A stretch of DNA of 64,000 bases from NCBI RefSeq assembly GCF_003952665.1, contig NZ_CP017946.1:2728001-2792000 (forward strand), given 5' to 3'. The stretch is from Bosea sp. Tri-49. GTDB taxonomy: Bacteria > Pseudomonadota > Alphaproteobacteria > Rhizobiales > Beijerinckiaceae. A program made the position numbers and the translations under genes. The notes under the pieces are model-generated. The model saw only the letters and a program-made list of their open reading frames with translations, searched no databases and had not been told where the DNA came from. Positions 52,339-63,073 of this stretch are shown one piece after another (position 1 is the first letter of the stretch; each line of letters starts with the position of its first letter).

Positions 52339-53334
52339 TCAGTTCACGACCCAGCCTTCGTTCTTGAAGACCTTGGCGTTGGCGGCCTCGTCCTTGGCGA
52401 CGAACTCGGTGAGTTCCTTGCCCTTCATGAAACGGGCGGTCTGCGCGGTGCGGGCGATGAACTCGGCCCATTCCGGCGTCTTGCTGACCTTCTCCATCAC
52501 GTCGGCATAGTAGGCGACGGCGTCGGCCGGAACCTCGGCCGGCAGCCAGACGGTGCGCGGCATCTGGAAGGCTTCGAGCGGCAAGCCCGCTTCCTTGCAG
52601 GTCGGGATGTCGCCCCAGCCCTTGCCGTCATGGATCGGGTCGCTCTTGGCAAGACGCACCGGCGAAAAGACGCAAAGCGGCTTCACCTGGCCGGCCTTCC
52701 ACTGGCCGATGTTCTCGTTCGGATTGTTGGTGTTGGAGTCGACATGGCCGCCGGCGAGCTGGGTCGCAGCCGCGCCACCACCCTGGAAGGGTACATAGAT
52801 CCACTTGGCGCCGGTCGCCTCCTGGATCATCGCGGTCAGCGTCTGGTCGGTATCCTTGGACTGGCTGCCGGCCATCTTGAAGCTGCCGGGCTTGGCCTTG
52901 GCCGCCTCGATATAGGCCTTGGCGTCGTTGAAGGGCGCGTCGCCCTTCACCCAGATCAGGAACTCGTCGAGCGCCAGCGCCGAGACGGGCGTCAGGTCGG
53001 AGAGCTTGTAGCCGAGCTTCGCGACATAGGGCAGAAGATAGGCGTTATTGGTGCCGAAGACGACCTTATGGGGGTCGCCCTTGGCACCCTTGCCATAGAT
53101 ATAGCCCTCGGCGCCGCTGCCGCCGCCCTTGTTGAGCACCACGACCGGCTGCTCGATCAGCTTGTGCTTGGCGATGATCGACTGGACGATTCGGGCGAAG
53201 TTATCAGTGCCGCCGCCGGGACCCGAGGTCACGACGAACTCGATCGGCTTGGTCGGCTGCCAGGCCGCAGCCGGAGCCACGGCTGCGGCGAAGGACGCGA
53301 CCGCGAGGCCGGCCACAATGCAGAAACGTTTCAT
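52339..53334 (-). CDS. tctC: Tripartite tricarboxylate transporter substrate-binding protein TctC
   Basis: A 331-residue periplasmic binding protein of the TTT (Bug) family. The signal peptide is MKRFCIVAGLAVASFAAAVAPAAA. Family marks: WQPTKPIEFVVTSGPGGGTD at the mature N-terminus, VVLNKGGGSGAEGYIYGKG and GGGAAATQLAGGHVDSNTNN. GGGAG precedes the start at 53334; an extension to 53382 is not credible. The ligand is unknown, although Bug proteins bind small carboxylates such as citrate, glutamate, pyroglutamate or nicotinate-type acids. Confidence 0.95.
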   Translation of the reverse strand: MKRFCIVAGLAVASFAAAVAPAAAWQPTKPIEFVVTSGPGGGTDNFARIVQSIIAKHKLIEQPVVVLNKGGGSGAEGYIYGKGAKGDPHKVVFGTNNAYLLPYVAKLGYKLSDLTPVSALALDEFLIWVKGDAPFNDAKAYIEAAKAKPGSFKMAGSQSKDTDQTLTAMIQEATGAKWIYVPFQGGGAAATQLAGGHVDSNTNNPNENIGQWKAGQVKPLCVFSPVRLAKSDPIHDGKGWGDIPTCKEAGLPLEAFQMPRTVWLPAEVPADAVAYYADVMEKVSKTPEWAEFIARTAQTARFMKGKELTEFVAKDEAANAKVFKNEGWVVN

Positions 53335-53405
53335 GCTGTTTCTCCCTGGATGATTGTTTGGAAACGAGGCGCGGCTCTTCACGGCCGCTCTGCCGGGATT
53401 TTGGT

Positions 53406-54434
53406 TCAGGCGGCCTTGCGCGTCGCCTTGCCCTCGCTCGCCATCTTGATCGCGAGCGACAGCGCCGCGCGGGTCGCGCCGAGATTGGCGATACCCTTGC
53501 CGGCGATCTCGTAGGCGGTGCCGTGGGCCGGCGTGCAGATCGGGAACGGGAAGCCGCCGATCAGCGTGACACCGCGGTCGAAGCCCATCAGCTTCATCGC
53601 GATCTGACCCTGGTCATGATACATGGTTAGCACCGCGTCGAAATCGCCGTTCTTGGCGCGCAGGAACACGGTGTCGGACGGGAACGGGCCTTCGACCACA
53701 TAGCCCTTGGCCTTGGCCGCCTTCACCGCCGGCTCGATCGTCTCGATCTCGTCGCGCCCGAAATTACCGCCATCGCCGGCATGCGGGTTGATGCCCGCGA
53801 CAGCGATGCGCGGCGGGTTGAAGCCGGCGGCACGCAGGTTCCTATCGGCCAGATCGAGCGCCCGCAGGATACGCTCCTGGGTGATGTTCTTGGCCACCTC
53901 GGAGAGCGGGATATGCGAGGTGACGCGGGCATTCCAGAGCTTGTCCAGCACATTGAACTCGCTGGCCGGTCCTTCGAATGCAATCGCGTCCCGTACGAAG
54001 CGAATCTCGTCGTCGTAACCGGGATAAGCGAAGCGCATCGCCGCCTTGTTGAAGGGGGTGAAGAACACCGCATCGGCCTTGCCGGAGGCAGCGAGACGCA
54101 GCGCGCGGCGGAAATTGTCGGTCGCGGCCTGGCCGCCGGCGAGCGTCGCCTTGCCGCGCTGGAGATCGGCCGGATCATGATTCCTGAGGTCGACGAAGAT
54201 CGGCTTGCCAGCATCGGCCGGCAGGGCATCGTCTTCGCCGACGACATGCAGATCGGGCTTCAGGCCGGCATCGTCCGCACCGAGCTGGAACAGGCGCAGA
54301 TCGCCGAAGACGATGTAGCGGGCAGCTTTGCTCAGATCGGACTCGGCCAGGATGCGGGCGGTGAGTTCGGGGCTGATGCCGGAGGGGTCGCCCATGGCGA
54401 CCGCGATCACCGGCAAGGAAGCGTGCGTGTCCAT
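53406..54434 (-). CDS. pdxA2: PdxA-type 4-hydroxythreonine-4-phosphate dehydrogenase homologue (PdxA2-like)
   Basis: A 342-residue NAD-dependent dehydrogenase of the PdxA family. Marks are AVAMGDPSGISPELTARIL, the metal-ligand histidines in VTSHIPLSEV, AGINPHAGDGG and MYHDQGQIAMKLMGF, and the PAHGTAYEIAGKG loop. True PdxA makes pyridoxal phosphate, but this copy heads a TctCBA operon facing a GntR regulator, the context of PdxA2-type enzymes that oxidise 4-phospho-hydroxy acids such as D-threonate or D-erythronate phosphate. A DUF1537 kinase (DtnK), the usual partner, is absent from the window. GGGAGG lies 5 bases before the start. Confidence 0.9.
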   Translation of the reverse strand: MDTHASLPVIAVAMGDPSGISPELTARILAESDLSKAARYIVFGDLRLFQLGADDAGLKPDLHVVGEDDALPADAGKPIFVDLRNHDPADLQRGKATLAGGQAATDNFRRALRLAASGKADAVFFTPFNKAAMRFAYPGYDDEIRFVRDAIAFEGPASEFNVLDKLWNARVTSHIPLSEVAKNITQERILRALDLADRNLRAAGFNPPRIAVAGINPHAGDGGNFGRDEIETIEPAVKAAKAKGYVVEGPFPSDTVFLRAKNGDFDAVLTMYHDQGQIAMKLMGFDRGVTLIGGFPFPICTPAHGTAYEIAGKGIANLGATRAALSLAIKMASEGKATRKAA

Positions 54435-54506
54435 CTCGTCCTCCCGAGGCCGGCCGCAGCCGGTTGCTTGCCGCTGGCCTATCATGGGGGCCGCCGCGAG
54501 CGCAAG

Positions 54507-54524
54507 TATGCTGTATGCAGCATA
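54507..54524. promoter_or_regulatory. Candidate GntR operator
   Basis: Perfect inverted repeat TATGCTG-TATG-CAGCATA in the 240-bp divergent region, 73 bp before the pdxA2-like start and 150 bp before the GntR start. Size and symmetry suit a dimeric FadR-type GntR protein. Confidence 0.6.
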
Positions 54525-54674
54525 ACCTAACTGCACTACCCTGCTGCGAGCCCGTAGCGGCCTCACCTGTCCACAGGCGGGGCCGCATCCAGCCGGGAAG
54601 GCCACATCGCAGCCGGAGCGCTCGCGTTGACAGCGCGGAAGCACCATGCCGTACAGATACAAAGGAGAGCCGCG

Positions 54675-55361
54675 ATGACGAACGAGGCCGGCATGTCGAG
54701 CGAGGCGCAGGACGCCTATCCGCGCATCACGCGGCGCACTTTGCACGAAGAGGTGCTCGAGCGACTGCGCGACATGATCATCGAGGGCAGGCTCGCGCCC
54801 GGGCAGCGCATCAACGAAGGCGCGGTGGGCGCGCAGCTCGGCGTCTCGCGCACACCGCTGCGCGAGGCGATCAAGACCCTGGCGAGCGAAGGCCTCGTCG
54901 AAATCCAGCCGGCGAAGGGCGCCGTCGTCCGCAAGTTCTCGGCGCACGATCTGCTGCAGATCCTCGAAGTGCTGAAGACGCTGGAGCAGCTCGGCGGCCG
55001 GATCGCCTGTGCCGAGGCGAGCGATGCGACCATCGCCGCGATCAAGGCGATGCATGACGAGATGATGGAGCTCTACCGGGTCCGCAACCGGCTCGACTAT
55101 TTCAAGCTCAACCAGGCGATCCACAGCGCCATCGTCGCCGCTTCCGGCAACACTGTGCTGGTCGAGATGCACGGCACCCTGCAGGCCAGGATCAAGCGCC
55201 TGCGCTTCATTGGCAATGAGGGCCCGGAGAAATGGGCCGGCGCCGTGGCCGAGCACGAGGAGATGACCGAGGCCCTGCTGAAGCGCGACGGCGAGGCGCT
55301 CGCCGTCATCATCGGCAAGCACATGGATTCGACGCTGGTGCGCGTGCGCGACGTGCTGTGA
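54675..55361 (+). CDS. GntR-family regulator, FadR/FCD type
   Basis: A 228-residue regulator. The winged helix at ~20-85 has HEEVLERLRDMIIEGRLAPG and LGVSRTPLREAIKTLASEGL; the all-helical FCD domain follows, with the metal-site histidines in LNQAIHSAIV and AVAEHEEMTEAL, and GKHMDSTLVRV. AAAGGAG lies 5 bases before the start at 54675. It is divergent from the pdxA2-tct operon and precedes aspT-aspD by 219 bp, so it is the best candidate regulator of the transport operon, and perhaps of both units. The effector is probably an organic acid. Confidence 0.93.
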   Translation: MTNEAGMSSEAQDAYPRITRRTLHEEVLERLRDMIIEGRLAPGQRINEGAVGAQLGVSRTPLREAIKTLASEGLVEIQPAKGAVVRKFSAHDLLQILEVLKTLEQLGGRIACAEASDATIAAIKAMHDEMMELYRVRNRLDYFKLNQAIHSAIVAASGNTVLVEMHGTLQARIKRLRFIGNEGPEKWAGAVAEHEEMTEALLKRDGEALAVIIGKHMDSTLVRVRDVL

Positions 55362-55511
55362 GCTGACGCTACTTCCCGTTTCTGGCTACCCGGCCACCAC
55401 GACAGGCGCCCCGGCGCGCTTGTCGCAAAAACACGTCAGAATTCGGCCGCCCAACCTACTGGACATCACACCCAATGGTTGAGTACTGTACGCTGAAGCA
55501 ATCAAAGATAT

Positions 55512-55517
55512 TATAAT
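55512..55517 (+). promoter_or_regulatory. Possible -10 element for aspT
   Basis: TATAAT within an AT-rich tract (55500-55530) 64 bp upstream of the aspT start. No good -35 is seen at the proper distance. Confidence 0.35.
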
Positions 55518-55580
55518 TTTACCAAATATTGCCTTCAGGCAACCTGGTTTCCAAAGACTTCGATGTCGAGGGAAGCGCTC

Positions 55581-58879
<3,299 letters not shown>

Positions 58880-58931
58880 GGCGCCCGCGGCGTCGCGAAT
58901 CTCCCTCGCCTGATGACTATGGAGAACGCCG

Positions 58932-59213
58932 ATGATCCAACCGATCACCGCCGGCGCGCTCGCCGCGTCGGCCATCGTCGCCTTTTCTGCAAGCCTGCCC
59001 GCCGGCCCCGCGGCAGCCTGCAATCGGATGGATGGCTGCATCCATGATACTCAGCTTGAGAATTACGGCATGATGCATGACGGCCGCATGGGCACAGCGA
59101 TGCGCAACGGCGCGGCGAACATCAAAGCGTTTCGATCGCTGGATACGACGGCCCGTTCGCAGGAGCAGCCCCGCCGGACCGCAGCATCGCGCCCAGCCAG
59201 CCGACGCTTCTGA
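58932..59213 (+). CDS. Small exported protein of unknown function
   Basis: A 93-residue protein with a signal peptide (MIQPITAGALAASAIVAFSA, cleavage near AAA-C at residue ~30). After that come two cysteines (residues 30 and 36), a His/Met-rich middle (NYGMMHDGRMGTAM) and a basic Ser/Arg tail. GGAG lies 8 bases before the start. It follows aspD by 52 bp on the same strand; whether it belongs to the aspartate module is unclear. No family recognised. Confidence 0.6.
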   Translation: MIQPITAGALAASAIVAFSASLPAGPAAACNRMDGCIHDTQLENYGMMHDGRMGTAMRNGAANIKAFRSLDTTARSQEQPRRTAASRPASRRF

Positions 59214-59248
59214 CCCCCGCGGGGGGCCAAGGAAGCGGCCGGCTCCCC

Positions 59249-60481
59249 TCAGTGCCCGCTGAGGACGAGCGTCTTGATCGGCAGCACTTGCGCCTGGATG
59301 CGCAGGAGCAGGGCATGCACCAGCCCGACCGCGTCCACCGCATGCAGGACGATGCGCCGGAAGGTGCTGGTATCCTTCGCGGCGATCACGTCGTGGTTGC
59401 TGGTATAGGCGTTGGCGATGCAGCTCGAGCCCGGCGTCACGCCGTCCATCCCGCCCGGGTGGAGCGGCTCTAGATAGGCCAGAAGCGTTCCCGGGCGCAC
59501 CACCTGCTGCGCGTCGATCAGTTGCTCGCCGCTGCGGAGTTGGCCTGCGGCGATGAAGTCCTGCACTCCCGTCACCACCATCGGGATCACCGTCCACGGC
59601 TTCGAGACACAAGTGGCTTCGGCGACCATGCCGACCTTGATCACCTGCGCCTCGATCTGGTTGAAGCCGGCCTGCAATCCGACCCGGCCGGCCTCTGCCG
59701 GAATGATGGTCCCGGCCGGACGCATGAAGGGGTTGACGATATCGCCGACCCGCAGCGTGAATTGCTCGACATGCCCGGTGAAACCGGCCCGCACCACGGT
59801 CTTGCTCAATTCCACCTCGGCCTGCGCCAACGCCGCCTCAGCGCTGGCGCGCTCGGCCGGCAACAGCGTCGAGATCTTGGTCTGGGCGGCCGCCTGCGAG
59901 GCCGTTGCAGACGCCACCGCGGCTTCCCGGCCAGCCACGATATTCTCGAGCCGCTCGATCTCGCGGGTCGCGACGATATCGTCATTGCGCCGCTTCAACT
60001 CGCGCTTGGTCTGCAGTTCGTCGAGTGCCTGCTGCAGCGCGCTCCTCGCCTCCTGGATCTTGCCGTCAAAAGCGAGGATATCGGCCTTCGCGACCACCAG
60101 TGTCGCGTCCACCTCGGCGATCTTGCGCCGCGCCGCCTCGACGGCCGCCTCCTGGCTCTTGCTGTCGAGCGTGAAGATCGGCGCGCCCTTTTCGACCTTC
60201 GCGCTGTAACCGACATGGACCTGCGCCACGCGGCCATTGATCTCCGGCACGATCGGCACGCTCCGGAAGAACACCGTGGCGCTGCTCGTCGACGGATGGT
60301 TGTAGAAGATCACCGTGATCAGGCCGACCGTCAGCATGACGCAGGTGACGATGCCCCAACGCAGTTCGAACCAGACCGAATAGAGCGTGATCTCCTTGCC
60401 CAGCCGCTTGCCCTGGCCGTAGCGGCGGTAGAGGTAGTCCGGGACGAGGGTGAAGAGCGCGCAGACGAGAAGCTCAAGCAT
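59249..60481 (-). CDS. HlyD/EmrA-family membrane fusion protein
   Basis: A 410-residue periplasmic adaptor. Two hydrophobic N-terminal segments (VCALFTLVPDYLY; GIVTCVMLTVGLITVIF) precede the lipoyl half-motif VPEINGRVAQVHVGYSAKVEKG, a long coiled coil (~110-215), and the second half AELSKTVVRAGFTGHVEQF. The beta-barrel part follows. In the YiaV-like layout the partner is a small membrane protein encoded just upstream. Here the partner gene overlaps the start by 8 bp. No TolC- or MFS-type partner is present, so the exported substrate is unknown. Confidence 0.85.
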   Translation of the reverse strand: MLELLVCALFTLVPDYLYRRYGQGKRLGKEITLYSVWFELRWGIVTCVMLTVGLITVIFYNHPSTSSATVFFRSVPIVPEINGRVAQVHVGYSAKVEKGAPIFTLDSKSQEAAVEAARRKIAEVDATLVVAKADILAFDGKIQEARSALQQALDELQTKRELKRRNDDIVATREIERLENIVAGREAAVASATASQAAAQTKISTLLPAERASAEAALAQAEVELSKTVVRAGFTGHVEQFTLRVGDIVNPFMRPAGTIIPAEAGRVGLQAGFNQIEAQVIKVGMVAEATCVSKPWTVIPMVVTGVQDFIAAGQLRSGEQLIDAQQVVRPGTLLAYLEPLHPGGMDGVTPGSSCIANAYTSNHDVIAAKDTSTFRRIVLHAVDAVGLVHALLLRIQAQVLPIKTLVLSGH

Positions 60482-60944
60482 CGCTCACCCCTCGATGCTG
60501 GCCGGTGGGCGCGGCCGCGGCCGATACCTGCACCGGCTTGTCGTCCGGCGGAGCGATCCCATGCTCGACGTCCGAGGCGGCGTCGCCGCCATGATTTGGC
60601 GCAATGCCGGCGATCTTCTCGAGAGCGCCCGCCATCCGGCCGAACATCCCGGGAATGTCGGGGATGTCGATCAAAGCGAGGAACAGGCCGATCACCCAGA
60701 AGAGATGCACATGGGTGAACAGTGCGAGCAGACCGAGCACTGCGACGATCTCGAACTGCAGTTTATGGGTCTTGTGCGCAATGCGTTCGGGCAAGGTGTG
60801 CAGGCGCAGGAAGAGCAGGCCGATGCCCAGCACGGCGCCGATCAGGATGACCGCCGCGGCGACCATCAGATAATCCGTCCCGCCCGGGGCGGTGATGAAC
60901 GCCGGCAGGTGATGCGGCGCCGCGGGATGAAGCTGGCCTGCCAT
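60474..60944 (-). CDS. Small membrane protein, partner of the HlyD-type adaptor
   Basis: A 156-residue protein with about three hydrophobic segments (YLMVAAAVILIGAVLGIGLL; QFEIVAVLGLLALFTHVHL; FWVIGLFLALIDIPD) and a Pro/Ala-rich cytoplasmic or periplasmic tail. The arrangement, HlyD-like gene with a small inner-membrane gene upstream, recalls E. coli YiaV/YiaW (DUF3302), and the segment before the second helix (RIAHKTHKLQFE) resembles the YiaW loop, but homology is not certain. The stop overlaps the next start. Function unknown. Confidence 0.6.
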   Translation of the reverse strand: MAGQLHPAAPHHLPAFITAPGGTDYLMVAAAVILIGAVLGIGLLFLRLHTLPERIAHKTHKLQFEIVAVLGLLALFTHVHLFWVIGLFLALIDIPDIPGMFGRMAGALEKIAGIAPNHGGDAASDVEHGIAPPDDKPVQVSAAAAPTGQHRGVSDA

Positions 60945-61100
60945 AACAATCCCCCCGGATCGGTCGACGACCTAAGGGAAGCTGACCGGCAAACGGCGCA
61001 GGAGTCAACTTGCTCAAGCCGGACTACCGCCATCCCGCCTTGACAGCCCGACCGCCCTCGCCTCCGCTGCCGGCAAGAAGCCGACAGGGGAACGCCGGCC

Positions 61101-62015
61101 ATGCTGACGCTGCGCCAGATCGAGGTGGTCCGGGCGATCATGATCACCGGCACGATCGCCGGCGCGGCCAAGCTGCTCAACGTCTCCGCGCCCGGCATCA
61201 GCCGACTGATGAAGCACACCGAGCGGACGCTCCGCCTCAAGCTGTTCGACCGCCGGCACGGCCGCTATGTGCCGACGCCGGAAGCCAAGGACATCTTCGA
61301 GCAGATCAACGGCGTGTACCGCAAGGTCGACGACCTGCATTCGATGCTGGCCCGGATCGAGCGCGGCGGCGATGTCGAGTTCAAGCTCGGCTCGGTGCCG
61401 AGCATCTGCCATGTCATGGTGCCGCGCGCGATCGAGCGCCTCAGGCGCAAGCATCCCGATCTGCGCATCGACATCAACATCCTGAAGATCGAGGAGGCGC
61501 TCGATTATCTCCTGCTTGGCAAGGGCGAGATCGTGGCGATGAGTTACAAGCTCGATCATCCCGGGCTCGATTTCATGCCCTTGGCGATGGGTGAGCTGCT
61601 CTGCATCGTCCCGCAAAGCCATCCGCTCGCCGGCCGCACCAGCATCTCGGCTCGCGAGATCGTCCAGCATCCGCTGATCGGTATCGACCCGACCGATCCA
61701 TACGGCCGGATCATGAGCGAGATCTTCGAGCGCCAGAAGCTGCGCTATGAGATGGCGATCAAGGCCCGTTTCGGGACCACGGTCTGCTCGCTGGTCCGGG
61801 CCGGGCTCGGCATCGCCATCATCGACCAGTTCACCGTCGCGCACGGCTCGATGCAAGGCATCGCCACGATCCCGATCGAGGAGCCGACCCATTTCCAGAC
61901 CTATGTCGCGATGAAGAACGACAAGGCTCTCTCGCTCTACGCCGAAACCTTCGTCCGCCTGCTGCGCGAGGAGATGACCGCCGTCATTTCACCGCGACTT
62001 GCCGCAGAAAGATAA
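61101..62015 (+). CDS. LysR-family transcriptional regulator
   Basis: A 304-residue regulator. The winged helix is MLTLRQIEVVRAIMITGTIA then AAKLLNVSAPGISRLMKHTE and LFDRRHGRYVPTPEAK; the effector domain runs from ~90 with the phrase GSVPSICHVMVPRAIERLR. It lies 110 bp upstream of a shikimate dehydrogenase and a LivK-type binding protein on the same strand. LysR proteins commonly act on neighbouring catabolic genes in response to an aromatic or alicyclic acid; that is the likely role. Confidence 0.92.
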   Translation: MLTLRQIEVVRAIMITGTIAGAAKLLNVSAPGISRLMKHTERTLRLKLFDRRHGRYVPTPEAKDIFEQINGVYRKVDDLHSMLARIERGGDVEFKLGSVPSICHVMVPRAIERLRRKHPDLRIDINILKIEEALDYLLLGKGEIVAMSYKLDHPGLDFMPLAMGELLCIVPQSHPLAGRTSISAREIVQHPLIGIDPTDPYGRIMSEIFERQKLRYEMAIKARFGTTVCSLVRAGLGIAIIDQFTVAHGSMQGIATIPIEEPTHFQTYVAMKNDKALSLYAETFVRLLREEMTAVISPRLAAER

Positions 62016-62125
62016 CATCAAGTTAGGCAGCAGCGACGAATTGGTTATCGCGTTACGGCTTCAAATCGGTTTAGCTGCGGGCTATTGCGCAAGCCCGCCC
62101 AGACGAGCGCGCCAAAGGGAATGGA

Positions 62126-63010
62126 ATGTCGACCATCGTCACCGCCAAGAAGAGCAAACGCGTGCTGCTCGGCCTGCTCGGCTCGCCGATCGCGCATTCG
62201 GCAACGCCGGCGGCGCAGGAAGCGGCGGCGCGTGCGGCCGGCATCGAAGCGCATTACCATCTCATCGAGGTCGCCGGCGCAGGGCGCGACGATCTCGTCG
62301 CGATGCTCGACGGCATCCGCCGGCTCGGCTTCTCCGGCATCAATGTCACCTACCCCTACAAGGAAGCGGTCCTGCCGCTGCTCGACGGACTGTCCGAGCA
62401 GGCGGCTGCAATGGGCGCGGTCAACACCATCGTCGTCGACGGCGGAAAGCTGACCGGCCACAACACCGACGCCACCGGCTTCGCCACCGCCTATCGACGG
62501 CTCGGCCGCCAGGATGGCGACAAGCCGGTCGCGATCATCGGCGCGGGCGGCGTCGGCAAAGCGATCGCCTTCGCGCTCGCCGGCAGCGGTGTCAGCCGGC
62601 TCAGGCTCTACGACACCGATGGCAACAAGGCAGAAGCGCTCGCAGCCGCCCTCGTCGGGCGCGCGGAGACTGTGATCGCCGACAGCGCCGAGGCTGCGGC
62701 CGAGGGCGCCGCGGGTATCGTCAACGGCACGCCGATCGGCATGCTGCCGGACCGCGGCATCCCGATCGAAGCGGACGCGATTCACGCGTCGCAATGGGTT
62801 GGGGACGCGGTCTATCACCCGCTCTTTACTCCGCTGCTGAAAGCGGCGCAAAAGGCCGGCGCGACCGTGATGACCGGGCGCGAGCTTGCGGTCCACCAGG
62901 GCGTCGACGCCTTCCGGCTGTTCACCGGGCTGGAGGTTTCGGAGGCCGTGATCGGCGCCGCCTTCGACGCGGTGATCGCGGCGCGCGAGGGGGCCGAGCG
63001 CGCCGCCTGA
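62126..63010 (+). CDS. Shikimate/quinate dehydrogenase (AroE family)
   Basis: A 294-residue dehydrogenase. Substrate-site residues are in LLGSPIAHSATPAAQEAAA (Ser/Thr pair) and GINVTYPYKEAVLP (lysine), GAVNTIVVDGGKLTGHNTDATGF (Asn/Asp), and the nucleotide motif IIGAGGVGKAIAFALAGSG. The later NGTPIGM and VYHPLFTPLL are typical. Its setting beside a LysR regulator and an ABC binding protein argues for a catabolic shikimate or quinate dehydrogenase rather than the biosynthetic AroE. AAAGGGA lies 8 bases before the start. Confidence 0.93.
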   Translation: MSTIVTAKKSKRVLLGLLGSPIAHSATPAAQEAAARAAGIEAHYHLIEVAGAGRDDLVAMLDGIRRLGFSGINVTYPYKEAVLPLLDGLSEQAAAMGAVNTIVVDGGKLTGHNTDATGFATAYRRLGRQDGDKPVAIIGAGGVGKAIAFALAGSGVSRLRLYDTDGNKAEALAAALVGRAETVIADSAEAAAEGAAGIVNGTPIGMLPDRGIPIEADAIHASQWVGDAVYHPLFTPLLKAAQKAGATVMTGRELAVHQGVDAFRLFTGLEVSEAVIGAAFDAVIAAREGAERAA

Positions 63011-63073
63011 GCAAGACGACCCGGCTCACCGGGCGGGGATCAAGAAACTTTAGGACGAGTGGAGGAAACGAAA

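Noticed and set aside
53406..54434. Vitamin B6 biosynthetic PdxA
   Set aside because: Family motifs fit, but the head-of-operon position with a tripartite transporter and a GntR regulator argues for the catabolic PdxA2 type; not proven.
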